64,000 nucleotides of DNA from Desulfobacter sp. (GCA_028768525.1 CP054837.1:4894001-4958000), one strand, 5' to 3'; positions 1 through 9,260 are shown, numbered from the stretch's first letter. The notes: generated by a model from the sequence alone, not told the origin. Numbers and translations are program-made.

Positions 1-2091
1 TCATTGTTCACCCGGTTCAACGACCGCTGGTTCGGTGCGGTCAATCCCTTCTGGACCACCCCCCGGGTCCTGGGAACAATCGGCGGGTCCGCCCTGCTGA
101 TGATTCTTGCCATGACGGCCTGGCGGTTCATAACCATGGCCAGGGTCAACAGCCGCCTGAGGTCTATTATTACTAAACAGAAAAATACCGAGGCCCGGTT
201 AAAAAGCAGCCAACGGCGGTTCAGGAATATTTTTGAAAATCCCCATTCGGTGATGCTGATCATTGAATGGGGAAGCGGCGATATCATTGATGCCAATCCT
301 GCTGCCGCCCAATTTTACGGCTGGACCCGTGAAGAACTGCGGAAGATGAATATCAATCGCATCAACACCCTGGACAGGGAGGAAATACGCCGGACCATGT
401 ACGAGGCAAAGGCCCAGGAACGGAACTTTTTTTCTTTCAGGCACCGGTTGAAAAACGGCAGTGTCCGGGATGTGGAGGTCCACAGCGGCCCCATCGAAGT
501 GGACGGGCGCCGGGTCCTGTTTTCCATTATCCATGATGTTAGTGACCGGCAGCGCATGGCCAAACGGCTCAAGGAGAGTGACGCCCGCATGATCCCCCTG
601 TTTCAAAAGGCGGCGGATGCCATCTTTGTCAGCCGCATGGACGGGCGGCTGATTCAGGTTAATGAACAGGCCTGCAGGGCCACAGGCTATAGTGAAAGTG
701 AACTGCTGGCCATGAATGTCACACAGGTGGATTTCAACCACAATCACCCGGATAGGCTCAGGGAATTTGTCTCCGGAATCGAATTGGGGAAGATGGTTAT
801 TCTTGAATCTGAACATGTCCGCAAGGACGGTTCTGTTTTTCCTGTGGAGATTACCATTAATATGCTTGATATCCCGGGCGGCCCTTTTGTCATGGGGATA
901 GCCAGGGATATCACGGCCAGAAAGACAGCAGAGGCCGAGATCAGGGAAATGGAGGCCCGGATCCGCCAGTCCAGGAAAATGGAATCCATAGGCAGCCTGG
1001 CCGGGGGCATTGCCCATGATTTTAATAATCTGCTTTTCCCCATTGTGGGGCGCGCGGAAATGCTCATGGACGATCTGCCGGCCGGCAGTCAGGAACGTGA
1101 ATCCGCCAGGGAGATCCTGTCCGCAGGCATGCGGGCCCGGGATCTTGTCCGGCGGATCCTCTCCTTCAGCCGCCAGGACGACTTTCGGGTGAAAGTGATT
1201 GATTTCAGGCTTGTGCTGGAAGAGGTGCTTTCCCTTGTCCGGTCCACCCTCCCGGCCGATATTGATCTGCGGGAAGATATCTCTTCCGGTGCCTTCAGGG
1301 TGGCTTCCGACCCCTCACGCCTGCACCAGGTGGCCATGAACCTGGTGACCAACGCCATTCATGCCATTGACAAGGACGGGGGGCTTATCAAGGTGGCACT
1401 GGGCCGGCCGGCCCCCGGGCTGGTTCCGGAAACGGGGAGGATCCAGGGGGAGGTTGTGGCCTTCAGGGTATCAGACAACGGCAGGGGCATCCCCCCGGAT
1501 ATGATGGACAAGATATTTGACCCCTATTTTTCCACCAGGGAAAGGGGACGGGGCACCGGGCTTGGCCTTTCAGTGGTCTACGGTATCGTCAGGGATCTGA
1601 ACGGTGATATAAAGGTCCGCAGCCAAGTGGAAAAGGGCTCTGAATTTACGGTTTATCTTCCCCTGGCCGGTGAAAACGGCATCCGGGAGGGACGGCAAAC
1701 AGGCCCCCGGCCCGGAGGGGGAATGGAACGGATTCTGCTGGTTGACGACGAACCTTCCATCGCCGCCCTCGAGGCCCAGGTCCTGGAGCGGCTGGGGTAC
1801 CGGGTAGCGGCGGAAACGGACAGCAGGGCCGCCCTGGCCGCTTTTGAAAAAGATCCCCAGGGCTATGACCTGCTGATCACGGACATGACCATGCCGGGAT
1901 TGACCGGGGGGCGGCTGGCACGGTCCGTCATGGAGATCCGTACGGGAATGCCGGTGATCATCTGTACCGGGTTCAGTGAAAAACTGAGCCGGGATGCCGC
2001 AGAAAAGATGGGCGTGAAAGCCTACCTCATGAAACCGGTCATCGGGTCGGAGCTGGCACAGGCCGTCCGCAGGGTATTGGACGGAATATGA
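1..2091 (+). CDS. PAS-domain hybrid sensor histidine kinase / response regulator (5' end outside window)
   Basis: The reading frame is open to the left edge of the window, so the N-terminus (probably a periplasmic sensor domain) is missing. What is visible: one membrane segment around residues 27-45, two PAS domains (about 70-185 and 195-310), a dimerisation/phosphoacceptor domain with GGIAHDFNN (the His is the autophosphorylation site), an ATPase domain with DNGRGIP and GTGLGLSVV, and a C-terminal receiver domain (about 575-692) with the acidic DDE cluster, phospho-acceptor Asp in ITDMTMPG and the conserved Lys in MKPV. It is a membrane-bound hybrid kinase; the stimulus and downstream partner cannot be read here. 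The kinase-receiver half closely resembles that of the hybrid kinase at 61678-63807, suggesting paralogy. Its stop overlaps the start of tatD in ATGA. Confidence 0.9.
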   Translation, partial: SLFTRFNDRWFGAVNPFWTTPRVLGTIGGSALLMILAMTAWRFITMARVNSRLRSIITKQKNTEARLKSSQRRFRNIFENPHSVMLIIEWGSGDIIDANPAAAQFYGWTREELRKMNINRINTLDREEIRRTMYEAKAQERNFFSFRHRLKNGSVRDVEVHSGPIEVDGRRVLFSIIHDVSDRQRMAKRLKESDARMIPLFQKAADAIFVSRMDGRLIQVNEQACRATGYSESELLAMNVTQVDFNHNHPDRLREFVSGIELGKMVILESEHVRKDGSVFPVEITINMLDIPGGPFVMGIARDITARKTAEAEIREMEARIRQSRKMESIGSLAGGIAHDFNNLLFPIVGRAEMLMDDLPAGSQERESAREILSAGMRARDLVRRILSFSRQDDFRVKVIDFRLVLEEVLSLVRSTLPADIDLREDISSGAFRVASDPSRLHQVAMNLVTNAIHAIDKDGGLIKVALGRPAPGLVPETGRIQGEVVAFRVSDNGRGIPPDMMDKIFDPYFSTRERGRGTGLGLSVVYGIVRDLNGDIKVRSQVEKGSEFTVYLPLAGENGIREGRQTGPRPGGGMERILLVDDEPSIAALEAQVLERLGYRVAAETDSRAALAAFEKDPQGYDLLITDMTMPGLTGGRLARSVMEIRTGMPVIICTGFSEKLSRDAAEKMGVKAYLMKPVIGSELAQAVRRVLDGI

Positions 2092-2876
2092 GATTCATGG
2101 ATGTACATACCCATCTCCACGATCCCAGGATCAGGGCGGATGTCTCCGGGATTATCAACCGGGCAAAGGCGGCCGGCGTTGGACTGATGGCCACCTGTGC
2201 CACCATGGAGGAGAATTTTGAGGAGACCGCCAGGCTGGCCAGGGAAAATGAATCTGTGCTTCCTTGTTTCGGTGTCCACCCCTGGTTTCTGGACACACTC
2301 TCCAAGGGGTGGGCCCAGAACCTGGGCACCCGCCTTGAGGCCATGCCTTCGGCAGTTGGGGAGACCGGCCTGGATTTCATGGGCCGGGGGGCGGATAGGG
2401 ATTTGCAACTGGCGGTTTTCAACGCCCATCTCGCCCTGGCACGGGACTTGAACCGCCCCGTCAACATACATATCCGGAAAGCCTGGGATCCCCTGATACA
2501 TATCCTTAAAAAGGACGGCCCCTTTGGCGCCGGAGGCCTCATCCATTCCTTTTCCGGCTCCTGCGAGCTGGCACGGGTCCTGGAAAAATACAACCTTTAC
2601 ATCTCTTTTTCCGGCGCCGTGACCCGGCCCAATGCAAAAAAGACCATAGCGGCGCTCAAGGGTGTTTCCTTGGATCGTATTCTCTTTGAAACGGACACCC
2701 CGGATATCTATCCAAGCTTTGAAGGGGTTGAACAGCCCTCAGCCCACCTGAACCAGCCCGCCAATCTGCCCGGCATCGTGGAAATAGCTGCCCAAAGGCG
2801 GAAATTGGGGTTTGAAGAACTGGCCGATTGGGGGTATAGTAACGCCCTTAATCTGTTTAACCCCATTATGCAATGA
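2088..2876 (+). CDS. TatD-family metal-dependent hydrolase
   Basis: A 262-residue protein of the TatD/YcfH amidohydrolase superfamily, whose characterised members are metal-dependent 3'-5' DNases. It starts MRFMDVHTHLHD, giving the HxH metal site at the end of the first strand; other metal ligands fall in the GETGLD stretch (Glu), NIHIRKA (His), IHSFSG (His) and ETDTPDIYP (Asp). Length fits the family. The ATG overlaps the stop of the upstream hybrid kinase (ATGA), implying translational coupling, and tcdA follows after 12 bases, so these two housekeeping genes are probably co-transcribed with the kinase. The exact substrate is not determined by sequence. Confidence 0.88.
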   Translation: MRFMDVHTHLHDPRIRADVSGIINRAKAAGVGLMATCATMEENFEETARLARENESVLPCFGVHPWFLDTLSKGWAQNLGTRLEAMPSAVGETGLDFMGRGADRDLQLAVFNAHLALARDLNRPVNIHIRKAWDPLIHILKKDGPFGAGGLIHSFSGSCELARVLEKYNLYISFSGAVTRPNAKKTIAALKGVSLDRILFETDTPDIYPSFEGVEQPSAHLNQPANLPGIVEIAAQRRKLGFEELADWGYSNALNLFNPIMQ

Positions 2877-2888
2877 GGATGGAAAGTC

Positions 2889-3626
2889 GTGGATCAGTTT
2901 TCCCGGATAGAACAATTGCTGGGCAGGGATGCCCTGAAAAAAATAAAAGGGGCACGGGTGGCCGTATTCGGACTGGGGGCGGTCGGGTCCTTTACCGTCG
3001 AGGCCCTGGCACGGTCGGGGGTGGGGTATATGCGCCTGGTGGATTTCGACCGGGTGGATCCCACCAACATCAACCGCCAGCTCTATGCCCTCAATTCAAC
3101 CGTGGGCCAGGAAAAGGCCCTGCTTGCAAAGGAACGGGTAAAAGACATCAATCCGGCATCCTGTGTTGAAATCCATTCCTCTTTTGTTAATGCGGACAGC
3201 CTGGCCGGGCTGCTGAGCGATGACCTGGACCTGGTGGTGGACGCCATTGACGGGCTTAATTCCAAGGTCAACCTCATTGTGGGAGCCAGGGAAATGGGCC
3301 TGGGCATCGTATCTTCCATGGGGGCTGCCGGCCGTACAGACATTACCATGATCCGCACCGGTGACCTTTTTGAAACCTCCATCTGCCCCTTGGCCAGAAT
3401 GGTCCGCCGCCGCCTGCGCCGCCGGGGGGTGGAAAGCGGGGTTCCCTGCGTATATTCCATTGAACCTCCCCTGAACAAGCAGCCTTATAATGAAGAAGAT
3501 GCTGTGGACGCCCTGGACGGCCACGGCCGACCCCGGCCGCCCATCGGCACCGTTGCCTGGGTGCCCGGCTCATTCGGCCTGGCCCTTGCCGGTATGGCGG
3601 TCCGCATGTTAACCCGGGATGGGTAG
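2889..3626 (+). CDS. tcdA: tRNA threonylcarbamoyladenosine dehydratase (ThiF/E1-like)
   Basis: A 245-residue E1-like (ThiF/MoeB) protein. It begins with a short helix followed by the nucleotide-binding motif VFGLGAVGS near residue 25-33, then the metal/ATP signature DFDRVDPTNINRQ, and the GAAGRTD region, all typical of TcdA (CsdL/YgdL), which cyclises t6A37 in tRNA to ct6A using ATP. Length matches TcdA rather than the longer MoeB. The chosen start is GTG at 2889, preceded by a GAGG-containing ribosome site; no in-frame ATG lies nearby. It follows tatD by 12 bases. A G/C-rich inverted repeat just downstream (3629-3641) could aid termination. Confidence 0.88.
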   Translation: MDQFSRIEQLLGRDALKKIKGARVAVFGLGAVGSFTVEALARSGVGYMRLVDFDRVDPTNINRQLYALNSTVGQEKALLAKERVKDINPASCVEIHSSFVNADSLAGLLSDDLDLVVDAIDGLNSKVNLIVGAREMGLGIVSSMGAAGRTDITMIRTGDLFETSICPLARMVRRRLRRRGVESGVPCVYSIEPPLNKQPYNEEDAVDALDGHGRPRPPIGTVAWVPGSFGLALAGMAVRMLTRDG

Positions 3627-3691
3627 TCCCCCGTCACGGGGCATTGCCGGGCCCATCCCCTTTCCGGTGAAATGGCTGCTGGCAGAGGGAT

Positions 3692-4024
3692 TTAGTTGCA
3701 CCTGCTCCAGGCGCCTATATCCGTCAGAACACCATCTTCAAAGGTCAGCGGGTAGCAATAATTGTTGCCCCTTTCTTTGATGCGGACGGACCAGAGATCA
3801 ATTTTTTTTTCTGTTTTGATTGTGTTGTCCTCTGCGTCTTCAACTGTCTTTAAATAGGCGTCTTTATCCAGAATCTGGCCGCAGGATTGAATTTTGGCCG
3901 CAACCACGGATTTTGTGTTGCCCGTCGAAATAATGTCATTGCCGCAGCGAATGCCCGCGAATAAGGGGGCGTGATTAAAGATGAAAAAGAGTGAGACTAT
4001 CAGAATTGATGATTTTCGAAGCAT
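3692..4024 (-). CDS. small secreted DUF2845-like protein
   Basis: A 110-residue protein with an N-terminal signal peptide (basic start, hydrophobic ILIVSLFFIF, likely cleavage after FAG). The mature part starts IRCGNDIISTGNTK, the arrangement seen in DUF2845 proteins, and contains Cys residues (RCG, SCG, YCY, RCN) that could form disulfides in the periplasm. A strong ribosome site GGGAGG lies 6 bases before the ATG. It is convergent with tcdA. Function is unknown; the DUF2845 assignment is from remembered motif similarity. Confidence 0.7.
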   Translation of the reverse strand: MLRKSSILIVSLFFIFNHAPLFAGIRCGNDIISTGNTKSVVAAKIQSCGQILDKDAYLKTVEDAEDNTIKTEKKIDLWSVRIKERGNNYCYPLTFEDGVLTDIGAWSRCN

Positions 4025-4124
4025 TTATTCCTCCCGGAACATAAAACAGAACATAATATTGGCCGTCAGGCCGGTTTCCCAGCCGTATTCTACAGTTGAT
4101 CAATTGTTTGTCAAGGGGAGAAAA

Positions 4125-4163
4125 AACACCGGGCCGCCAATGCAGTTGCCGCGGCCCGGTGTT
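4125..4163 (-). terminator. rho-independent terminator of the dCache chemoreceptor gene
   Basis: Inverted repeat AACACCGGGCCGC (4125-4137) with its complement at 4151-4163, 13-base arms. On the minus strand it lies just past the chemoreceptor stop and is followed by a T-rich tract (TTTTTTCTCC). Confidence 0.85.
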
Positions 4164-4176
4164 GATAGGGCGGGGA

Positions 4177-6231
4177 TTAGATTTTAAAGGTTGAGAGAAG
4201 CTCCTTCAGCCTGCCGGAAAGCTTTGAGAGGCCGCCGGCATTGTCGTTGACCTTGGTGCTGTCCGTGGAAATTCTCCCTGCCAGGGTATTGACCTGGGCG
4301 ATGTCAGCGGCGATTTCAGTGGAGGCCGATGAAATCTGGGCCATGTTTTCCCCGACTTCGGCCACGCCGGTGGAGGCGTTGCCGATATTGCCGGAGATTT
4401 CCTGGGTGGCAATGGACTGCTCTTCCACGGCCGAGGCGATGGTGGTCACAATGTCGTTGACATCTTCAATGACCCGGGCAACCTCGGTGATTTCAGATAC
4501 CGACCCTTTGGCAGAGGTCTGAATCCCGTCGATTTTAGCCTTGATGTCATTGGTGGCTTCTGCGGTCTGGCGGGCCAGATCCTTGATTTCAGAGGCAACA
4601 ACGGCAAAGCCCTTGCCCGCTTCCCCGGCCCGTGCCGCTTCAATGGTGGCGTTCAGGGCCAGCAAATTGGTCTGCTCTGAAATATCATTGATGGTGTCCG
4701 TGACCTTGCCGATTTCCTGGGCGGCCTGGCCCAGTTCGGTCATACGGCTGGACGCGGTCTGGGTCTTGGATACGGCATCCCCGGCAATGGATCTCGCCCG
4801 TTCCGAGTTCCCGGCGATTTCATTGATGGTGGAGGTCATCTCCTCTGTGGCCGACGCCACCATGGTGATGTTGGCCGATGCTTCCTCCATGGCTGCCGCC
4901 ACAGAGGTGATATTGGTGTTCATCTGCTCGGTGGCCGCGGCAACGGACTGGGATTTTTCCGAGGTGTCCCCGGCGCCGCTTGCCAGCCCCTGGGCCAGCC
5001 CGGCCAGGTCGTTGGAGGACTGGTCTACATCCTGTGCATTGCCTGAGATGGTGGTGAGCAGGGATTGGAGTTTATCCATGAAAAGGTTGAATGCCCTTGC
5101 CAGGTCCCCGATTTCATCCTTTGATTGGGCCTCCAGGCGTTTGGTGGTATCCCCTTCGCCCTGGGCAATGTCGTTGAGACCGTCCACCACCTGGTTCACC
5201 GGCCGGACGATAACGGCGCCGGCAATGTAATAAATGGCCCCGAAAAGCACAACCATGGTAATCAGGCCGATGATGATGGAGATATTCCGAAGGGAGCGGG
5301 CCTGGGCCATGACCTCGTCTATGGGGACGCCCACGGACATATGCCAGGATTTCCCGGTCCTGCCCAGTTCGATGGGCAGAAATATGGTCTGAAGCTTTTG
5401 GTGGCTGACCTTGCTGGTAAAGGTTTCCGTAATTTCCTCTCCCCTTGACAGGGCGGAGACGGTGGCCGGGGAGAGATAATCTTTTATATTTTTCCCCGTT
5501 ACATCTTTATTGGGATGGGCGGCAAATTTCCCGGTATCCGTGATCAACGCTCCGTAACCGGTCTCATAGGCCTTGATTTCGGAAATCAGTTCCTGCATTT
5601 TTTCCATGGAAAAATCGGCGCCGACAAGCCCCAGAAATTTTCCGTTGACCATGACGGGAGCACAGGCGGAGACCACAGTGACCGGCTTACCGCCGATTTC
5701 GTAGGTGGTGGGCTCGGTGACCAGTTCTTTTCCAGTGGCCCTGGGGTAGGTGTAGTAGCCGGTGGTGGTGCCGTCTTCATATTCCACACAGGCTTCGATG
5801 TGAAGTCCGCCCACCCGGTTCCAATAGGCAATGTAACGGCCGGTGTCGTCGTGGGCCTGGGTGCCTTTGAATTCCTCGTCCCTGCCGTCCAGGGCATTGG
5901 GTTCCCAGACCGTCCACAGCCCCATGAGTTCGGGGTTGCCCTCAAGAACGTTTTTCAGCATCTGGTTGAGTTCCGCTCTTCCGGGCATATTGCCGTGGTG
6001 TTTGAAGCCGGCCAGGGCCAGGGCGGTATTGCGGGCCGTATCCAGGGCCGTATCCATTTGAATCTGGATCTGGTTCCTGAATTTTTCCGTCATGATAAAG
6101 GTTTTTTCCAGGGCCTGTGCCTTGGTTGCCTTAAAGGTATTGATGGTGATCACAGAAATGGAGATCGCCAGGGAGATGAAAAGCAGGCTGCAAACGGAGA
6201 GCAGCAGTTTTCCTCGTAATCCCAGTTTCAT
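4177..6231 (-). CDS. methyl-accepting chemotaxis protein with dCache sensor
   Basis: A 684-residue chemoreceptor. TM1 lies at about residues 10-30; a periplasmic dCache-type sensor at about 35-310 contains LMGLWTVWEPNALDGRDEEF and GGLHIEACVEY, typical of the small-molecule (often amino acid or carboxylate) binding fold. TM2 is at about 315-340, then HAMP (about 340-395) and the long cytoplasmic coiled coil with the signalling hairpin EQTNLLALNATIEAARAGE and alternating Glu/Gln-rich methylation helices. No C-terminal CheR pentapeptide is present. The start has GGAGG 7 bases upstream. It is monocistronic and has its own terminator (4125-4163). The ligand cannot be inferred. Confidence 0.93.
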   Translation of the reverse strand: MKLGLRGKLLLSVCSLLFISLAISISVITINTFKATKAQALEKTFIMTEKFRNQIQIQMDTALDTARNTALALAGFKHHGNMPGRAELNQMLKNVLEGNPELMGLWTVWEPNALDGRDEEFKGTQAHDDTGRYIAYWNRVGGLHIEACVEYEDGTTTGYYTYPRATGKELVTEPTTYEIGGKPVTVVSACAPVMVNGKFLGLVGADFSMEKMQELISEIKAYETGYGALITDTGKFAAHPNKDVTGKNIKDYLSPATVSALSRGEEITETFTSKVSHQKLQTIFLPIELGRTGKSWHMSVGVPIDEVMAQARSLRNISIIIGLITMVVLFGAIYYIAGAVIVRPVNQVVDGLNDIAQGEGDTTKRLEAQSKDEIGDLARAFNLFMDKLQSLLTTISGNAQDVDQSSNDLAGLAQGLASGAGDTSEKSQSVAAATEQMNTNITSVAAAMEEASANITMVASATEEMTSTINEIAGNSERARSIAGDAVSKTQTASSRMTELGQAAQEIGKVTDTINDISEQTNLLALNATIEAARAGEAGKGFAVVASEIKDLARQTAEATNDIKAKIDGIQTSAKGSVSEITEVARVIEDVNDIVTTIASAVEEQSIATQEISGNIGNASTGVAEVGENMAQISSASTEIAADIAQVNTLAGRISTDSTKVNDNAGGLSKLSGRLKELLSTFKI

Positions 6232-6349
6232 TTTATCCTCCGATAATTAAATAGTTACAACAGTCAAAACGCTGTACGATTTATAAAATCGGCAATATTA
6301 AACTTATGGCCGGATAAAATCAATAGACGTTTTTTGTTATTCTGGCAAA

Positions 6350-6379
6350 AAACGGAACCGGGAATTCCCGGTTCCGTTT
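6350..6379 (-). terminator. terminator of the selenoperoxiredoxin gene
   Basis: A 30-base perfect palindrome built on AAACGGAACCGGGAA and its complement. It lies 27 bases past the peroxiredoxin stop and is followed on the minus strand by TTTTGCC. Being symmetric, it may also stop transcripts from the other side. Confidence 0.85.
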
Positions 6380-6405
6380 CAGCAAGGCGGTGTTATTGAT
6401 ATCTA

Positions 6406-7125
6406 TCAGTCAAAAGCCATGTCAACGGTCCATTCTTTCCAGACATTGCCCACCAGATCGGGGCCGGGTTTTAATGTCTTTTTGCCCGGTTTCCAGCCTG
6501 ATGGTGTGGCCTGTGCCCCCTTTGACTCACGGACCAGCTGGAAGGCCTGGACCTGGCGCAGGGTTTCATTGACATTCCGGCCCACGGGCGGGGTCAGGAC
6601 CTCATAGCCCTGGACGATACCGTCGGGGTCGATAATAAAACGCCCCCGGGTCTCCACGCCGGCGTCCTCGTCGTAAACCCCGTATATTTCACCGATGCGG
6701 CCGCCGGCATCGGAGAGCATGGGGAAGGGGACGCCGCCGTCCACCATCTTGGACAGCTCTTTGTCGTCCCACATCTTATGGACGAACATGGAATCAATGC
6801 TCATGGAAAGCAATTGGACGCCTAATTTTTCGAACTCAGGGTTTTTTTCAGCAACTGCTGAAATTTCAGTGGCTCAGACAAAGGTGAAATCGCCGGGATA
6901 AAAGCAGAGCAGTACCCATTTCCCCAGGTAGTCTGAAAGAGTCACATTGATAAAATTTCCTTTCTGATATCCGGCTGCCGTGAAATCCGGTGCTTTTTTT
7001 CCGACTCTGATCATGGATGTTTTCTCCTTTTCCTGACGGTCGATTTGAGGTGTTTCTTCTTGGCTTTTTTCTTCCACAGGGCCGCCTGTGGGCCGGGTGC
7101 ACCCAGCATCAACTTCTTCAGCCAT
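6406..7125 (-). CDS. selenocysteine-containing peroxiredoxin (in-frame UGA at 6874-6876)
   Basis: Two frames in the same phase, 6874-7125 and 6406-6873, are separated only by TGA at 6874-6876. Read through, they give one AhpC/Prx1-type thiol peroxidase of about 239 residues: KKAPDFTA at the N-terminal fold start, PGDFTFV-U-ATEIS at the active site, then the usual SIDS, FPMLSD, GRFIIDPDG and TLR blocks. The UGA sits exactly where the peroxidatic Cys of PxDFTFVCPTE occurs, so it should encode selenocysteine. A SECIS-like hairpin follows (6846-6863). No Cys occurs after the UGA, and the C-terminal resolving-Cys motif reads ATPSGWKPG, so it would be a 1-Cys type enzyme. AAAGGAGG lies 4 bases before the ATG at 7125, giving a roughly 37-residue charged N-terminal tail; MIRVGKKAPDF at 7014 is an alternative start. 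Confidence 0.9.
6846..6863 (-). promoter_or_regulatory. bacterial SECIS-like hairpin of the peroxiredoxin UGA
   Basis: On the minus strand, 10 bases after the UGA, TTTCAGC-AGTT-GCTGAAA forms a perfect 7-bp stem with a 4-base loop. A short stem just after the UGA with a G in the first two loop bases is the form expected for SelB recognition in bacteria. Confidence 0.75.
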
Positions 7126-7451
7126 AGGTCCTCCTTTGGGTTAGTGGTGGAACCGATATTCTCCGTTGCGATTACATCAGGGCCACCTCTAATAATCGTC
7201 TTTTGTTTCGATTTCTTCGTTGCAGGAAAATTTCAACCCTCGAAATATTCAATATATTCCTCCGGTTAAAATTCTTTTTGCGCCTTGAACTCAAACCAAA
7301 ATCCTGATTATTAGAGATACCCATCAGGATGCATCGGGGTAAAAGAAAAAAATTATGGTTTAATAATACAGAATCTTATCTATATTTTTAAAGTAGAGGA
7401 TAAAAAAAATCAATGCAAATTGCGGAAATGTATCGGGATTAACAATGGGGA
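7126..7451 (-). other. AT-rich intergenic region upstream of the selenoperoxiredoxin gene, with spaced inverted repeat
   Basis: No gene seen. It must hold the peroxiredoxin promoter. TCTAATAATC at 7188-7197 and its exact complement GATTATTAGA at 7306-7315 form a 10-base inverted repeat separated by 108 bases; this could be a pair of regulator half-sites or chance in AT-rich DNA. Confidence 0.4.
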
Positions 7452-7480
7452 GCCGCCCTGCCCGGAGCGGGCAGGGCGGC
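7452..7480 (-). terminator. GC-rich hairpin downstream of the acyl-CoA ligase gene
   Basis: Perfect 13-bp stem GCCGCCCTGCCCG with 3-base loop, 20 bases after the ligase stop on the minus strand. No long T tract follows, so termination may be partial. Confidence 0.65.
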
Positions 7481-7499
7481 GTTGACGAAAATCGGGTGT

Positions 7500-9260
7500 C
7501 TAATTTGCGGTTTCTTCGTCCCGGAGTACCCGGCGAAGTACCTTGCCGATGTTGGATACCGGGATTTCCTCCCTGAACTCAATGGTTCTGGGGCGTTTGT
7601 ACCCGGCCATGTTTTCTTTACAAAAAGCTGAAATTTCTTCTTCCGTGGCGGTTTCACCCTCTTTGAGTTTGATGAAGGCCTTGACGGTTTCGCCGCTTTT
7701 GGGATGGGGAACGCCCACAACGGCGCAGAGTTCCACCTTGGGGTGGGTGTAGAGGATATCTTCAACGTCCCTGGGATAAACATTAAACCCGCCCACGATG
7801 ATCATATCCTTTTTCCGGTCCGTGATGAGGATGTATCCATCTTCGTCAATGTGGCCGATGTCGCCGGTTAAAAAGTAACGTTTTCCGTCATGGGTGACGA
7901 AAACCTCTTCATTGGCATCGGGCCGCTGCCAGTAGCCTTTCATGATCTGGGGACCGCAGGCCGCCACTTCCCCGTCCTCTCCCCGGGGCAGTTCTTTTGT
8001 CGGGTCTTCAATGTCCAGTATTTTTACATGGGTGCCGGGAATGGGGAAACCGATGGACCCGATTTTCCGTTGTTCTTTATTGGTGGGATTGGCCGTGACC
8101 ACCGGGGAGGTTTCCGTCAGGCCGTAGCCCTCGAAAATAACCGCTCCTGTTTTTTCTTCAAACTGCCGGCAGACTTCCGGCGGCAGGGGGGCGCCCCCTG
8201 AAAAACAGGCCATCAGGGAAGATAAATCGTAATCATCCACCAGGGGATGGTTGGTAAAGGCCACGAAAATGGTGGGCACCGCCGGCATCAGGGTGGGCTT
8301 GTAGTTCTGGACGGCCTTGAGTACTTCTGTAAACGGAGGATTGCCGGCCCTGGGATCGGGGACGCACACCAGGCGGCTGCCCGTGCCCACCGCCGAAAGC
8401 AGGGCCGTGGTAATACCGAAACTGTGGTACCAGGGCAGAACCCCCAGAAATGTGTGGAATCCGCCTTTATATGCTTTTTCCAGTGGCTTGCCTTCGCCGT
8501 GGCGTGCCCTGAGATACTCCAGCAGGGCTGTGACATCGTAGCTGAAATTGGTGTGGGTGAGTTCGGCCCCCTTGGGAACCCCGGTGGTGCCCCCGGTGTA
8601 GAGCATGATGGCGGTATCCTCCACGGGGTTGATCTCCACCTGTGGCGGTTCCGGCCGTGATCCGGCCACCATATCATCGTACATGATATGGCCGGGCTGG
8701 TGGGCGGCGGCCTTGGGGATTTTGCCCAGAATCCCGCCGAGAAAGGCTTTGAATTTTGGCAGGTAGCTTTTGATATTGCAGATCACCACCTCTTTCACCC
8801 CTGTCCCCTCGATGGCCTTGACCGTGTTGGGATAAAATTGAGGGTGGTCCATGCAGAAAACGATTTTTGACTGGGAGTCCTTCAATTGGTGGTTGAGTTC
8901 GGTGGGTGTGTAAATGGGGTTGCAGTTCACGGCCACGGCCCCGGCCTTGAGGATGCCGAAAAGAATTTCCGGGAAATGGGGCAGGTTGGGCAGAAAAATG
9001 GCCACCTTGTCCCCTTTGGCAATCCCCCTTTGGGAGAGGAAGTAGGCAATGCGGTCGGCGGTGTCCTTTACCTGGGCATAGGTTTTGGAGGCCCCGTTAA
9101 ATACGGTGAACACCTTGTCCGGGTAATCCGTTGCCGAATCGTCCAGCAGTTTAAAGATGGGGAAATTGTAATCCTCAGTCATGGTGGGGGATACACCGTC
9201 CGGCCATTGGTCGGTTTCCCAGGCGGTTTGGGGTTGATTCACTTGATCCGATTGATTCAT
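7500..9260 (-). CDS. AMP-forming fatty acyl-CoA ligase (FadD-like)
   Basis: A 586-residue member of the ANL adenylate-forming superfamily. It shows the P-loop-like motif MLYTGGTTGVPKGAELTH (about 225-242), the GYGLTETSPV motif (A5-like, about 370), the hinge motif region YFLTGDIGHIDEDGYILITDRKKDMI (A7-A8) and a C-terminal domain ending in the catalytic Lys region VSNIGKVLRR. The protein activates a carboxylic acid, probably a medium- or long-chain fatty acid, to its CoA thioester with ATP. Length and N-terminal block match the long-chain fatty-acid CoA ligase group. AAAAGGAGG lies just before the ATG. It is monocistronic. Substrate chain length is not determined by sequence. Confidence 0.9.
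   Translation of the reverse strand: MNQSDQVNQPQTAWETDQWPDGVSPTMTEDYNFPIFKLLDDSATDYPDKVFTVFNGASKTYAQVKDTADRIAYFLSQRGIAKGDKVAIFLPNLPHFPEILFGILKAGAVAVNCNPIYTPTELNHQLKDSQSKIVFCMDHPQFYPNTVKAIEGTGVKEVVICNIKSYLPKFKAFLGGILGKIPKAAAHQPGHIMYDDMVAGSRPEPPQVEINPVEDTAIMLYTGGTTGVPKGAELTHTNFSYDVTALLEYLRARHGEGKPLEKAYKGGFHTFLGVLPWYHSFGITTALLSAVGTGSRLVCVPDPRAGNPPFTEVLKAVQNYKPTLMPAVPTIFVAFTNHPLVDDYDLSSLMACFSGGAPLPPEVCRQFEEKTGAVIFEGYGLTETSPVVTANPTNKEQRKIGSIGFPIPGTHVKILDIEDPTKELPRGEDGEVAACGPQIMKGYWQRPDANEEVFVTHDGKRYFLTGDIGHIDEDGYILITDRKKDMIIVGGFNVYPRDVEDILYTHPKVELCAVVGVPHPKSGETVKAFIKLKEGETATEEEISAFCKENMAGYKRPRTIEFREEIPVSNIGKVLRRVLRDEETAN

Noticed and set aside
6874..6876. The peroxiredoxin UGA as a simple nonsense mutation or sequencing error
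   Set aside because: The position is exactly the catalytic Cys, the downstream frame is fully conserved, and a SECIS-like stem is present.
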